Shown: positions 54,415-63,425, numbered from the stretch's first letter. The stretch is 64,000 nucleotides of DNA from Clostridiales bacterium UBA6114 (GCA_002423435.1 DIWE01000016.1:1-64000), one strand, 5' to 3'. Notes: generated by a model from the letters alone, not told the origin. Translations and numbers: made by a program.

Positions 54415-54443
54415 TTGTCTGATAAAAACATCTGGTGTATAAT
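54415..54443 (+). promoter_or_regulatory. Promoter of gap
   Basis: TTGTCT and TATAAT with a 17-base spacer, 42 bases before the GTG start, matching high expression. Confidence 0.7.
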
Positions 54444-54484
54444 ATTCTTGTCACGTTTTTAACTAATTAAAGGAGGAAATTTCT

Positions 54485-55495
54485 GTGAGCACTCGAGTAG
54501 GCATTAATGGGTTCGGGCGGATAGGGCGATTGGTTTTTCGCGCGGGCATTAACAAACCGGATATTGAATTTGTGGGTATCAACGACCCGTTTATGACCCC
54601 CGACTATATGGCTTATATGCTGAAGTACGATACAATACACGGAAAATTCGACGGCGAGGTCTCTTTTGACGATACATCGATCACCGTCAACGGCAAAAAA
54701 ATCCAGTTCTTTTCCTGCAAGGATCCGTCCGAGATCCCCTGGGGAAAAGTCGGGGCGGATTATATCGTGGAGTCGACCGGAGTCTTTACAACCACGGAAA
54801 AAGCCCAGGCGCATCTTGCCGGAGGCGCGAAAAAAGTCGTAATTTCAGCGCCCAGCGCGGACGCGCCGATGTTCGTTATGGGGGTCAATAACGATAAATA
54901 TGTAAAGGATATGAAGGTTGTTTCCAACGCATCCTGCACCACAAACTGCCTCGCTCCGCTTGCAAAGGTCATTCACGACCATTTCGGGATTGTCGACGGA
55001 CTGATGACGACCGTCCATTCGACAACGAGCACGCAGAAAACGGTCGATTCCCCGTCAAAGAAGGACTGGAGAGGCGGCAGGGCTGCGGCGGGCAATATCA
55101 TACCGAGCTCGACGGGCGCCGCGAAGGCGGTCGGAAAAGTCATTCCCGAGTTAAACGGAAAGCTTACCGGCATGTCGTTTCGTGTACCGACGCTGGACGT
55201 TTCCGTTGTCGACCTGACCGTAAATCTTGCAAAGTCCGTTACCTATGAAGAAATCTGCGCCGCGGTCAAGAAGGAATCCGAGGGAGCGCTCAAGGGAATT
55301 TTGGGCTATACGGAGGACGATGTCGTCTCTTCCGACTTTATCCACGATCCGCGCACTTCCATTTTTGACAAAAAGGCGGGCATTGCGCTGACCGATAAAT
55401 TTGTCAAGCTGGTTTCCTGGTATGACAACGAATGGGGTTATTCCAACAAGGTCCTCGATCTGATCTGCCATATGTCGAAGGTCGATAACGCATAA
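54485..55495 (+). CDS. gap: Glyceraldehyde-3-phosphate dehydrogenase
   Basis: A 336-residue type I GAPDH. GTG start behind AAGGAGGAAATTTCT. NAD-binding GINGFGRIGRLVFRAG, the catalytic cysteine in SNASCTTNCLAPLAKV, HSTTSTQKTVDSPSKKDWR, and WYDNEWGYSNKVLDL are all standard. It oxidises glyceraldehyde-3-phosphate in glycolysis. Monocistronic with its own promoter and terminator. Confidence 0.98.
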   Translation: MSTRVGINGFGRIGRLVFRAGINKPDIEFVGINDPFMTPDYMAYMLKYDTIHGKFDGEVSFDDTSITVNGKKIQFFSCKDPSEIPWGKVGADYIVESTGVFTTTEKAQAHLAGGAKKVVISAPSADAPMFVMGVNNDKYVKDMKVVSNASCTTNCLAPLAKVIHDHFGIVDGLMTTVHSTTSTQKTVDSPSKKDWRGGRAAAGNIIPSSTGAAKAVGKVIPELNGKLTGMSFRVPTLDVSVVDLTVNLAKSVTYEEICAAVKKESEGALKGILGYTEDDVVSSDFIHDPRTSIFDKKAGIALTDKFVKLVSWYDNEWGYSNKVLDLICHMSKVDNA

Positions 55496-55523
55496 GAAAT
55501 CAGGATATACTTTTCGAAAGAGC

Positions 55524-55551
55524 GTCTGCGGTTTTCCGCAGACCTTTTTTT
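55524..55551 (+). terminator. Terminator of gap
   Basis: GTCTGCGG and CCGCAGAC around TTTT, followed by CTTTTTTT. Confidence 0.92.
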
Positions 55552-55626
55552 GTCTGCGGGGAAGGTAGCGGGTGACGCTCACCATTTTTATGATATGAGA
55601 AATTTTAAAACTGTTTAACGGCAAAG

Positions 55627-55680
55627 CGCGAGGGTCTCGCGATGCCCCGAGTGTAATATTAGCAATCGGGGATTTTTTTT
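55627..55680 (+). promoter_or_regulatory. Leader hairpins with terminator before the LRR gene
   Basis: GCGCGAG-GGT-CTCGCG is followed by CCCCGA...TCGGGG with a 15-base loop and a run of eight T. It is a terminator-like unit 80 bases before the next start codon. It is either a second terminator of gap or an attenuator for the LRR gene. Confidence 0.5.
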
Positions 55681-55761
55681 CGTCAATTGGAAATATTCGC
55701 AGAAATTAAATATTTAAAAAGGGGGAAAACTTTTTTATGGGTTAATGAAGGAGCGATTTTG

Positions 55762-57501
55762 ATGCGGAAGGTTTTTATCATACTCGGTGCGTTACTTATC
55801 ATCTCGCTGGCGGCGGGAGGCGCGCTTTTTGTCTCTTCCAAGGACCGGATCCTTTCAGGTTATCAGGAAAAAAGGGGCGCGTCGGCGGAAAAAAAGGAGG
55901 ACTACCTGAAGGCCGCTGAATCTTATCAGAAAGCGCTTGCGTACGATTCCGGCCAGATCGGCGCGAGGCTCGGGCTTTGCAGGGTTTATCTCGCACAAAA
56001 CGATTTTGAATCGGCGGAGAAAACCTATTTGGACGGTATCGGGCAGGTGTCGGACAGCACCGAGCTTTATATCGGCCTTTCGTCGGCATATGTGATGCAA
56101 AATAAGCTGTATGAGGCGTCGCAGCTGATAAACAACATTCAGAGCGATTATGTAAGAGTCAAAATCGGATCGATGCGCCCGAAGCCTCCCGAGTTCTCTC
56201 CCGCGCCGGGCAGGTACAACCGGCGCGTGGAAGTCGAAATCAAAGGAAGCGGGCAGGAAACCTGTTATTACTCGCTGGGCGGCGACCTAAAGGATGCAAA
56301 GCCGTATTCGGGCGTGCTGTCGCTTGAAACCGGGCAGACCGTGATCTCGGCCGTGAGCGTGTCGGAGGACGGGCTGGTGAGCGACGTGACAACCGGGCAG
56401 TACGCCCTTGACAGGATCGTCGAAAGGGCCTACTTCGACGATCCCGCGATTGAGGCGATGGCAAGGGAGGCGCTTAGTAAGCCTTCGGGCACGTTTATGA
56501 CCGACGAGCTTTGGGCGGTAAGGTCGCTTTCCAACGTGTCGAAGGACGGGAAGATCCTGGCCGACACGATCAAAACCTTAAAAGACCTTTCGTTCTTCCC
56601 CGGGCTTGAGGAGTTAAAGCTCTGCCGCATCAAAAACGATATCCCGCTTGAAACAATGCCGGAAATGGCGTCAGTCAATTCGCTTACTTTGTCGGATTGT
56701 TCGCTTACAAACGATGTTTTCTCAAAGCTTGCCTCGTTGAGCCTGCTCCGCGAGCTCGACCTGTCGGACAATAAACTCGACCGTTTAGACGGGATCGGGG
56801 CGCTTAAAAATCTCGAAAAGCTGAATGTAAGCGGGAATAATATAAGCGACTTAAACGAATTGTCGTCATTGCCCGAGCTTTCCTACCTTGACGCGGGGGA
56901 AAACGCGATACTGGATATCGGCCCGCTCTCCGAACTTAAAAAGCTCGCCTGGCTTTCGATCGCGGACAACCGCGTAAACGATCTTTCCCCCGTTTTGAAC
57001 CTCTCAGGGCTTTCATTTCTCGACATTTCGAAAAACGGGATCTCCGACGTGTCCCAGCTTTCCGGCTTTTCGGGCTTAAAGGGACTTTTGTGCGAGGGCA
57101 ACGAGATCGAGGACCTGTCCCCGATCGCCGGACTCGAAAATCTTGAGGTGATCGATTTCCAGAATAATCGGATTGCAGATATCGACGCACTCGAACCGCT
57201 TAAAAAGCTGAAAAGCGTCAATTTAAGCGGGAATTATATCGCGGATCTCTCCGCGCTTTCCGAAAACGTGCAGATCACGCAGCTGATGATCAGCCGGAAC
57301 AGATTGAAGGACATCTCTCCGATTGCAAAGCTTGCAAAGCTTGTGTTATTGGACGTGCAGGACAACCCGATTGAAGACTATTCGCCGCTTTCGGACTGTG
57401 AACAGCTGCAGACTGTTTTTTCCGACCAGCAGATCGAAAACTTGAATCAGGACGCTCTGGTATCGGGGTCGGTTGAGGGAATGCCGGCGGACGGCGATTA
57501 G
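55762..57501 (+). CDS. Membrane-anchored TPR / CHB_HEX_C / leucine-rich repeat protein
   Basis: A 579-residue extracytoplasmic protein. The ATG follows AAGGAGCGATTTTG. One N-terminal helix (VFIILGALLIISLAAGGALF) anchors it. Residues 35-130 are TPR-like helices (DYLKAAESYQKALAYDSGQI). Residues 145-225 resemble a CHB_HEX_C_1 beta domain (FSPAPGRYNRRVEVEIKG, TCYYSLGG). From about 290 to the end come about twelve internalin-type 22-residue LRRs (LRELDLSDNKLDRLDGIGAL, LEKLNVSGNNISDLNELSSL). A protein-binding surface role is inferred. It has no sortase or SLH signal. Confidence 0.8.
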   Translation: MRKVFIILGALLIISLAAGGALFVSSKDRILSGYQEKRGASAEKKEDYLKAAESYQKALAYDSGQIGARLGLCRVYLAQNDFESAEKTYLDGIGQVSDSTELYIGLSSAYVMQNKLYEASQLINNIQSDYVRVKIGSMRPKPPEFSPAPGRYNRRVEVEIKGSGQETCYYSLGGDLKDAKPYSGVLSLETGQTVISAVSVSEDGLVSDVTTGQYALDRIVERAYFDDPAIEAMAREALSKPSGTFMTDELWAVRSLSNVSKDGKILADTIKTLKDLSFFPGLEELKLCRIKNDIPLETMPEMASVNSLTLSDCSLTNDVFSKLASLSLLRELDLSDNKLDRLDGIGALKNLEKLNVSGNNISDLNELSSLPELSYLDAGENAILDIGPLSELKKLAWLSIADNRVNDLSPVLNLSGLSFLDISKNGISDVSQLSGFSGLKGLLCEGNEIEDLSPIAGLENLEVIDFQNNRIADIDALEPLKKLKSVNLSGNYIADLSALSENVQITQLMISRNRLKDISPIAKLAKLVLLDVQDNPIEDYSPLSDCEQLQTVFSDQQIENLNQDALVSGSVEGMPADGD

Positions 57502-57588
57502 CCCGTGAAGCCCCAAGCTTTCAGTTTGCATAATCATAAAAAGAATGGCAAAAATATCTTAAGGATATGGAAAAAGGGGGAAAAAACA

Positions 57589-58032
57589 ATGAAGATAACG
57601 GCGGCCGAATATCAGAAGCTGGCCGAGCAGAAATCTCCTCCGTCGCCGATCGTAAAAGACATGGTCATGGCCTTTCTGGTCGGCGGCGCCATCTGTACGA
57701 TCGGGCAGGGAATTTTGAATTTGTATATGTATTTCGGCCTTTCGAAAGAGGATGCCGCGACGTCCGTCTCAATCACGCTGATCTTTGTCGGAGCGCTTCT
57801 GACTGGGCTTAAAATCTACGATAAGATCGCGAAATTCGCGGGAGCGGGCACGATCGTGCCGATCACCGGCTTTGCCAATTCGATCGTCGCTCCGGCCATG
57901 GAATTTAAAAGCGAAGGCTTTATTTTAGGGATGGCGGGCAAGATGTTCGCCATAGCGGGGCCGGTGCTGGTGTTCGGAATCAGCACATCCATTTTTTACG
58001 GAATTATTTTAGTCCTGTTCGGGCTTGCGTAG
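57589..58032 (+). CDS. spoVAC: Stage V sporulation protein AC
   Basis: A 147-residue membrane protein. The ATG follows AAAGGGGGAAAAAAC; the longer frame in front is untranslated leader. Marks are MVMAFLVGGAICTIGQGILN, GAGTIVPITGFANSIVAPAM and FKSEGFILGMAGKMF. SpoVAC forms the mechanosensitive channel that moves dipicolinate in sporulation and germination. The stop codon TAG coincides with the first base of the inverted-repeat element that follows. Confidence 0.95.
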   Translation: MKITAAEYQKLAEQKSPPSPIVKDMVMAFLVGGAICTIGQGILNLYMYFGLSKEDAATSVSITLIFVGALLTGLKIYDKIAKFAGAGTIVPITGFANSIVAPAMEFKSEGFILGMAGKMFAIAGPVLVFGISTSIFYGIILVLFGLA

Positions 58033-58303
58033 CCGGAGCATGATAATCCGAACCCGTTTCTGAGGCTGTGGGCCGCCCCGATGCGGCATTGCCGGCCCTT
58101 GAAAGGCACCAAGCCTTCCCGCGGGCCGCCGCCTTGCCCCAAAACGGCCCGCAGCCTCGGAAATCTTCGACCTTGCGGGAGCGGATTTTTGTGTCCGGCA
58201 AGGCAGCGGACGCAGATGGGCTGTCGCCCATCAAGGACAATAACGAAGCCGGACGCAAATAAGATGCCCCGCAAGGCGGGTTCGGATTATCATGCTCCGG
58301 CTA
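58030..58303. mobile_element. 274-bp inverted-repeat element between spoVAC and spoVAD
   Basis: Ends are a perfect 27-bp inverted repeat: TAGCCGGAGCATGATAATCC...CCCG (58030-58056) and its exact complement (58277-58303), with TA at each outer edge. Inside are nested inverted repeats (GAGGCTGTGGGCCG/CGGCCCGCAGCCTC; TTTGTGTCCGGC/GCCGGACGCAAA; GATGGGC/GCCCATC). It encodes nothing recognisable. MITE-type insertion or structured RNA. Confidence 0.65.
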
Positions 58304-58349
58304 AGGGCGTAAAACGCCGCGAAGAACTTTTTAGAGAGCGGAGAACGAT

Positions 58350-59360
58350 ATGGCATATAAAAAAGTGGGAAAACAAACAGTCTGTTTCGCAAACCCGCCT
58401 GTGATCACCGGGTTTGCATCCGTTGTCGGGAAAAAGGAGGGGCAGGGGCCTCTAAGCGGCACCTTTGACCGCATCCACGACGACACGACGTTCGGAGAGG
58501 CGACCTGGGAAAAGGCGGAGAGCCGGATGCAGAAGGACACGCTGAATCTTGCGGCGGAAAAAAGCGGCATCAGCCTTTCGGCGATCGAGTATCTTTTCGG
58601 CGGGGATCTGCTGAACCAGTGCATCGGCACGACCTTTTCCGTAAAGGACTGCGGAGTGCCGTTTTTCGGGCTGTTCGGCGCGTGCTCCACAATGGCCGAG
58701 GGGCTGATCCTCGCGTCGATGATGATCGACGGGGGCTACGCCGAATATGCGGCGGCGGTGACGTCCTCGCATTTCTGTTCGGCGGAGCGGCAGTTCCGCT
58801 TCCCGCTCGAATACGGCGGGCAGCGGCCGCCGACATCTCAGTGGACCGTGACCGGCGCGGGCGGGGTGATCCTTTCATCCACCGGGACCGGGCCGAAGGT
58901 GACGCACGCGACGGTAGGGGTCATTCAGGACCTCGGGATCAAGGACGCGAACAACATGGGAGCCGCGATGGCGCCCGCCGCTTATGATACGATCAGCTCC
59001 TTTTTGAGCGACACCGCCCAGACCCCCGACGCGTTTGACCTGATCGTTACGGGGGATCTGGGTATGACCGGGAAAAATATCTTGATCGAGCTATTCAAAA
59101 AGGATCAGACGGATATCGTCAAGGTGTACGACGACTGCGGCGTCATGATTTTTGACAAAGGGCAGGACGTGCATTCGGGTGGGTCGGGCTGCGGCTGCTC
59201 CGCCTCGGTGCTTTGCGGCTATATCCTTTCGTCGCTTAATCAGGGGCTTTTGCACCGTGTCCTCTTTTGCGGGACCGGCGCCTTGATGAGCCCGACCTCG
59301 GCACAGCAGGGCCAGAGCATCCCCGGGATATGCCACCTGGTCTGCATTACGTCACCTTAA
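58350..59360 (+). CDS. spoVAD: Stage V sporulation protein AD
   Basis: A 336-residue soluble protein of thiolase-like fold. Marks are GKQTVCFANPPVITGFASVV, FGEATWEKAESRM, LFGGDLLNQCIGTTF, FFGLFGACSTMAEGLILASM and DVHSGGSGCGCSASVL. SpoVAD binds dipicolinic acid and delivers it to the SpoVA channel. It starts 46 bases after the inserted element; no good Shine-Dalgarno is nearer than AGCGGAG. Downstream spoVAE follows after 12 bases. Confidence 0.95.
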   Translation: MAYKKVGKQTVCFANPPVITGFASVVGKKEGQGPLSGTFDRIHDDTTFGEATWEKAESRMQKDTLNLAAEKSGISLSAIEYLFGGDLLNQCIGTTFSVKDCGVPFFGLFGACSTMAEGLILASMMIDGGYAEYAAAVTSSHFCSAERQFRFPLEYGGQRPPTSQWTVTGAGGVILSSTGTGPKVTHATVGVIQDLGIKDANNMGAAMAPAAYDTISSFLSDTAQTPDAFDLIVTGDLGMTGKNILIELFKKDQTDIVKVYDDCGVMIFDKGQDVHSGGSGCGCSASVLCGYILSSLNQGLLHRVLFCGTGALMSPTSAQQGQSIPGICHLVCITSP

Positions 59361-59372
59361 GGAGTGATCTGA

Positions 59373-59729
59373 ATGGAATATGTAAGGGCGTTTATAACAG
59401 GGGGTATTATCTGCGCGGTCAGCCAGATCCTGATTGACAGGACCAAGCTGACGCCCGCGCGGATTCTTGTCAGCTATGTTTCGCTCGGCGTGATCCTGAC
59501 CGGCGTCGGCATCTACGACAAAGTCGTCGATTGGGGCGGCGCCGGGGCGACGGTCCCCTTGCTGGGGTTTGGCTACTCCATGGCAAACGGCGTCAAGGAG
59601 GCCGTGGCGAAGTCGGGATTTCTCGGGGCCTTCACGGGCGGAACGGAGTCGACGGCCGGCGGAATCGCCGCCGCGATCGTGTTCGGTTACCTGATCGCTT
59701 TAATTTTTAAACCGGAGGATAAAACGTAA
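59373..59729 (+). CDS. spoVAE: Stage V sporulation protein AE (AEb)
   Basis: A 118-residue membrane protein, SpoVAEb type. Marks are FITGGIICAVSQILIDRTKL, ILTGVGIYDKVVDWGGAGAT and VPLLGFGYSMANGVKEAV. AAGGAGTGATCTGA precedes the ATG. Completes the C-D-E core of the spoVA operon; spoVAA, AB and AF are not present here, as in many Clostridia. Confidence 0.95.
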   Translation: MEYVRAFITGGIICAVSQILIDRTKLTPARILVSYVSLGVILTGVGIYDKVVDWGGAGATVPLLGFGYSMANGVKEAVAKSGFLGAFTGGTESTAGGIAAAIVFGYLIALIFKPEDKT

Positions 59730-59751
59730 GCATAAGAGACGTAACGTTTTT

Positions 59752-59801
59752 TACCCTTCTGAGTGTCGACTTGTCGACACTCAGAAGGGTATTGGATACC
59801 C
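59752..59801. repeat. Two-hairpin repeat, copy 2
   Basis: TACCCTTCTGAGTGTCGAC pairs perfectly over 19 bp with its complement around TT (59752-59791), and GGGTAT-TGG-ATACCC (59787-59801) shares its left arm with the end of the first stem, so the two are mutually exclusive. No T-run follows on the plus strand. A similar pair is at 37183-37219. Confidence 0.55.
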
Positions 59802-59879
59802 CCTTGAGAGTGAAAGCTTTACATTCCGCCGCTTTCTTACTATAATAGATGAAAACGGGCCCGAAGGAGGCGGAATGAT

Positions 59880-60269
59880 TTGGAAACGGGAATCAGGGGA
59901 TCGTCGGAAATCGTCGTGACAAGAGAGATGCTCGCGAGCACGCTTGGAAGCGGCGGCGTCGATGTCTTTGCGACGCCCTGCATGATTGCGAACATGGAGC
60001 ATACCTGCATTCTGAGCGTGCAGGATGTGGTCGGGGAAGGGAATACGACCGTCGGAACGCTCCTAAATGTAAGTCACACCGCGGCTACGCCGCTTGGAAT
60101 GAAAGTGCGCTTTGAAAGCGAACTGATCGAAATCGACCGGAGGCGGCTTGTTTTCTCCGTCAAAGCATACGACGAGGTGGAAAAAATCGGCGAGGGGACC
60201 CATGAACGGTTTATCGTTAACGAGGAGAAATTTTTAGGCAAGGTGCGTGCAAAGTTTTCAGATCAATGA
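59880..60269 (+). CDS. Thioesterase-superfamily (FlK-like) hot-dog protein
   Basis: A 129-residue hot-dog thioesterase. TTG start behind GGAGGCGGAATGAT; the overlapping ATG is in another frame and stops quickly. The pattern VFATPCMIANMEHTCILSVQ, GNTTVGTLLNVSHTAATPLG and EGTHERFIVNEEKF fits the family that includes fluoroacetyl-CoA thioesterase FlK. The acyl-CoA substrate is unknown. Confidence 0.8.
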   Translation: METGIRGSSEIVVTREMLASTLGSGGVDVFATPCMIANMEHTCILSVQDVVGEGNTTVGTLLNVSHTAATPLGMKVRFESELIEIDRRRLVFSVKAYDEVEKIGEGTHERFIVNEEKFLGKVRAKFSDQ

Positions 60270-60318
60270 CGGACGTTGACACCGGACGGCTGATGTGCTA
60301 AAATCATATAGCAACAAT

Positions 60319-60405
60319 GCCGCTGTGGTGAAATCGGCAGACACAAGGGACTTAAAATCCCTCGGATGAAAGTCCGTATCGGTTCAAGTCCGATCAGCGG
60401 CACCA
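60319..60405 (+). tRNA. tRNA-Leu(TAA)
   Basis: A complete 87-base class II tRNA with a long variable arm. Acceptor GCCGCTG/CAGCGGC, anticodon loop CTTAAAA (anticodon TAA), variable arm CTCGGATGAAAGTCCG, T-loop TTCAAGT, encoded CCA. Confidence 0.95.
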
Positions 60406-60406
60406 A

Positions 60407-60446
60407 AAAAGACATACCTTCCGTCAAGGGAAAGGTATGTCTTTTC
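60407..60446 (+). terminator. Terminator after tRNA-Leu
   Basis: AAAAGACATACCTT and AAGGTATGTCTTTT form a 14-bp stem around CCGTCAAGGGA. Confidence 0.88.
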
Positions 60447-60516
60447 CGTGTTGAAATATATAGGGCTATGGATATGCTGCGCCATGCGGCCTGACAGTAA
60501 TTTGACGGAGGAGTAT

Positions 60517-60984
60517 ATGGGTCATTTCGGCTTTTCATACATGGGCTTGATTTTTCTTCTCATGCTGACGATACCTAATTTGATCTGGACAAAAAATCAA
60601 CCGCAAGGCTATCATTTGGAAAACGAAAATAGAGTCCTTCGCTTATTTGAGCGTGTAGGCCAAGCTTTAGTAACCTGCACGGCATTGATATTCTCCGATT
60701 TCAATCCCCGCGGATGGTCCCTTTGGACAATATGGCTGATTGCTGCAGTTGTCCTCATGCTTATGTATGAAGGCTGGTGGATACGCTACTTCAGGAGCAA
60801 AAAGACCCTTGCCGATTTTTACAGCAGCTTTTGCGGCGTGCCGGTTGCCGGCGCAACCTTGCCTGTCGTTGCGTTTTTCCTGCTCGGTATGTACGGGAGA
60901 GTGCCCTGGCTGATGCTGTCGGTTGTAATTTTGGGAATCGGACACATTGGCATTCACTTGCAGCACCGCGGAGAAATCCAATAA
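60517..60984 (+). CDS. Small integral membrane protein, function unknown
   Basis: A 155-residue protein with five predicted helices. The ATG behind GACGGAGGAGTAT is chosen; the first 23 codons of the longer frame are leader. It begins MGHFGFSYMGLIFLLMLTIP and has the motif NRVLRLFERVGQALVTCTAL. I recall similar uncharacterised proteins in Clostridia but no named family. No neighbour suggests a role; it converges on metE. Confidence 0.7.
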   Translation: MGHFGFSYMGLIFLLMLTIPNLIWTKNQPQGYHLENENRVLRLFERVGQALVTCTALIFSDFNPRGWSLWTIWLIAAVVLMLMYEGWWIRYFRSKKTLADFYSSFCGVPVAGATLPVVAFFLLGMYGRVPWLMLSVVILGIGHIGIHLQHRGEIQ

Positions 60985-61050
60985 CAGAGTTCGGTTTATC
61001 GGCCGGGCTGCAAAAAATCAATAACGTCAGGTAATAATCTTTCAGACCTC

Positions 61051-63354
61051 TTAGGAAATGGCTTTTCCGATTTCGTCTCTCAGCTCGGAGGCGGCCGTCA
61101 CCATGTTCTTGAGACTTAAGACGGTTTCCTCTGTCCCGCGCGTTTTCAGGCCGCAGTCCGGATTGACCCAGACTTTTTCGGCGTCCATATCGCGCAAGAT
61201 CTTTCTCAGAATATCCTTGATCTCCCCGACGCCGGGGACGCGCGGCGAATGGATGTCATACACGCCGGGGCCGACCTCGGTGCGAAAGCCGTTTTCACGC
61301 AACGCGCGGAGGATCGAAAGGTCGGATTTGGCCGCTTCGAAGGTGATCACGTCGGCGTCCATGCCATCGATGTCGCGGATGATATCGGAGAACTCGCTGT
61401 AGCACATGTGGGTGTGGACCTGCGTCCCGGGCTTTAAGCCGGAATGGACGAGCCGGAAGGCCGGAATCGCCCAGTCGAGATATGCGCCCCTCCAGTCGCG
61501 CTTTCGGAGCGGCAGCTTTTCGCGCAGTGCGGCCTCGTCGATCTGGATGATCCGGATGCCCGCCCGTTCGAGGTCCAAAGCTTCCTCCCTGACGGCAAGG
61601 GCGAGCTGCAGTGCGATATCCCTCTGCGGCAGATCCTCGCGGACAAAAGACCAGTTTAAGATGGTCACCGGCCCGGTCAGCATGCCCTTTACAGGCTTTT
61701 TCGTCAGACTCTGCGCGAAAACGCTTGTCTCGACGGTCATCGGTCTGAGCCTTTTTACATCGCCGAACAGGATCGGCGGCTTTACGCACCGCGTGCCGTA
61801 GGACTGCACCCAGCCGTTTTGCGTGAAAAGAAAGCCGGAGAGCCGCTCGCCGAAATACTCGACCATGTCGTTTCGCTCAAATTCGCCGTGGGCCAGCACG
61901 TCGAGCCCGAGCTCCTCCTGAAGCCGGACCGCCTCCCCGATTTTCGCTTTGATCGCCTCTTCGTAATCCGCTCTTTCCATTTTGCCGCTTTTGTATTTGC
62001 TTCTGAGGCTCCTGATATCCGGGGTCTGCGGAAACGAGCCGATCGTGGTTGTCGGAAGCAGCGGCAGCCCGAGCGCCTCCTTTTGGATTTTTCGCCTCTC
62101 GCAGAAGGCGGGCTTTCGGGTAAAATCGTCGGCTTTCAGGCCGGCGATCGTCCGTCTTACGTCCTCGTATACGAATTCATCGCCGGATATGGCGCGGACG
62201 CGGCCTCCGTTTGCGATGAATTTCTCGTTTTTCTCGAAATCCGCATCGTCAAAAAGCGCCGAAAGCTCGTTAAGCTCCGAGAGCTTTTCTTCCGCGAACG
62301 CAAGCCGTCCCAAGACCTTTCCGTCGATCCGCGTTTCATTCCCGACCGTGTAGGGGACGTGCAGAAGGGAGCAGGAGGTGCCGAGCACCAGCCGCTCCGG
62401 ATCGACCGCCCGCGCGAGCCTGCGAAGGAGCGCCAGGGTTTTTGAATAATCGTTTAGCCAGATGTTCCTGCCGTCGACGACCCCCGCAAACAGCAGCGTG
62501 TCCTTAGGGAAACCGTGCTCTTCCAAAAGCCTTTCGTTTTCCGGGCCCTCGACGAAATCAAGCCCGAGTGCGTCGAAGCCAAGCGCGGTAAGCTGCGGGT
62601 AGATGTCGCGCACATCCCCGAAATAGGTCTGCAGCAGGATTTTAAGAGCGCCCCTGCCTTTTAAGAGTCTCCCGTAAATCGACTGAAACAGGCCGATATC
62701 CGCTTCGGTCAGATCGGCGACAAGGCCGGGCTCGTCAAGCTGGACAAATTCGACATGGAGCGCGTCAAAGCGTTTTAAAAGCTCCTGATAGACGCTTACA
62801 AGGCGGTCGGCAAGCATGTCAAGTGTTTTATCTTTACACCTGATGTCAGACAGCCGCAGGAAGGTAAACGGGCCGATCAGTACCGGTTTTGTGCGGATTC
62901 CGGCGGAAAGCGCCGCCTTGTATTCGTCGAACGGCTTTTCCGAGTTTACCCGGAAGGCGGTAGCGTCGTCGATTTCCGGCACGATATAGTGGTAATTCGT
63001 GTTGAACCATTTTTTCATCGGGAGGGCGCGGACGTCTCCCTTTTCGCCCTGATAGCCCTTTGCCATGGCGAAATACGTGTCGAGCCCGTCGAGGCCGAGT
63101 TTTCGGTAGCGCTCGGGGACGGCGTTCAGCATGAACGCCGTGTCCAGAAACGTGTCGTAAAACGAAAAATCGTTGGACGGGATCAAATTGACGCCGCGGT
63201 TTAACTGGGTCAGCCAATGGCCCTTTTTTAAGCCGGCGGCGTTTTCAAGGAGCTCCGATTTTGTGATTTCGCCCTTGAAATACTCCTCCGTCCATTTTTT
63301 GAGCTCCCGATTTTTGCCGATTCTCGGGTAGCCTGCAACCGATACCTTTTTCAT
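61051..63354 (-). CDS. metE: Cobalamin-independent methionine synthase
   Basis: A 767-residue MetE. The ATG follows GGAGGAAGCATT. The N-terminal domain starts VAGYPRIGKNRELKKWTEEY; the catalytic C-terminal domain has LPTTTIGSFPQT, LDVLAHGEFERNDMVEYFGE, TGPVTILNWSFVREDLP, the zinc His/Cys in HTHMCYSEF and Cys in NPDCGLKTRG. It methylates homocysteine with 5-methyl-tetrahydrofolate (polyglutamate). Controlled by a cobalamin riboswitch, as expected if a B12-dependent synthase exists elsewhere. Confidence 0.97.
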   Translation of the reverse strand: MKKVSVAGYPRIGKNRELKKWTEEYFKGEITKSELLENAAGLKKGHWLTQLNRGVNLIPSNDFSFYDTFLDTAFMLNAVPERYRKLGLDGLDTYFAMAKGYQGEKGDVRALPMKKWFNTNYHYIVPEIDDATAFRVNSEKPFDEYKAALSAGIRTKPVLIGPFTFLRLSDIRCKDKTLDMLADRLVSVYQELLKRFDALHVEFVQLDEPGLVADLTEADIGLFQSIYGRLLKGRGALKILLQTYFGDVRDIYPQLTALGFDALGLDFVEGPENERLLEEHGFPKDTLLFAGVVDGRNIWLNDYSKTLALLRRLARAVDPERLVLGTSCSLLHVPYTVGNETRIDGKVLGRLAFAEEKLSELNELSALFDDADFEKNEKFIANGGRVRAISGDEFVYEDVRRTIAGLKADDFTRKPAFCERRKIQKEALGLPLLPTTTIGSFPQTPDIRSLRSKYKSGKMERADYEEAIKAKIGEAVRLQEELGLDVLAHGEFERNDMVEYFGERLSGFLFTQNGWVQSYGTRCVKPPILFGDVKRLRPMTVETSVFAQSLTKKPVKGMLTGPVTILNWSFVREDLPQRDIALQLALAVREEALDLERAGIRIIQIDEAALREKLPLRKRDWRGAYLDWAIPAFRLVHSGLKPGTQVHTHMCYSEFSDIIRDIDGMDADVITFEAAKSDLSILRALRENGFRTEVGPGVYDIHSPRVPGVGEIKDILRKILRDMDAEKVWVNPDCGLKTRGTEETVLSLKNMVTAASELRDEIGKAIS

Positions 63355-63359
63355 AATGC

Positions 63360-63425
63360 TTCCTCCAAAAAATCGATGTGGAGGAAATAGACACAATTTT
63401 CGCTTGAAAAATTGTCCCTATCTCC
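63360..63425 (-). promoter_or_regulatory. Switchable ribosome-site hairpin of metE
   Basis: Two exclusive pairings are visible on the RNA. The ribosome site GGAGGAA (63360-63366) can pair with TTCCTCC (63380-63386). The latter can instead pair with GGAGATAG (63418-63425) as part of a long hairpin also containing the ACAATTTT/AAAATTGT stem. One state hides, the other frees the ribosome site. Consistent with translational control by the upstream riboswitch. Confidence 0.6.

Noticed and set aside
55560..55650. c-di-GMP-I riboswitch
   Set aside because: Only a partial match to the second half of the aptamer. The GGCAAACC...GAAA...GGG part is absent, so it is reported only as a low-interest leader.
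58068..58404. Frames inside the spoVAC-spoVAD element
   Set aside because: Open frames follow from the GC-rich palindromic sequence. No ribosome site, no transposase motif.
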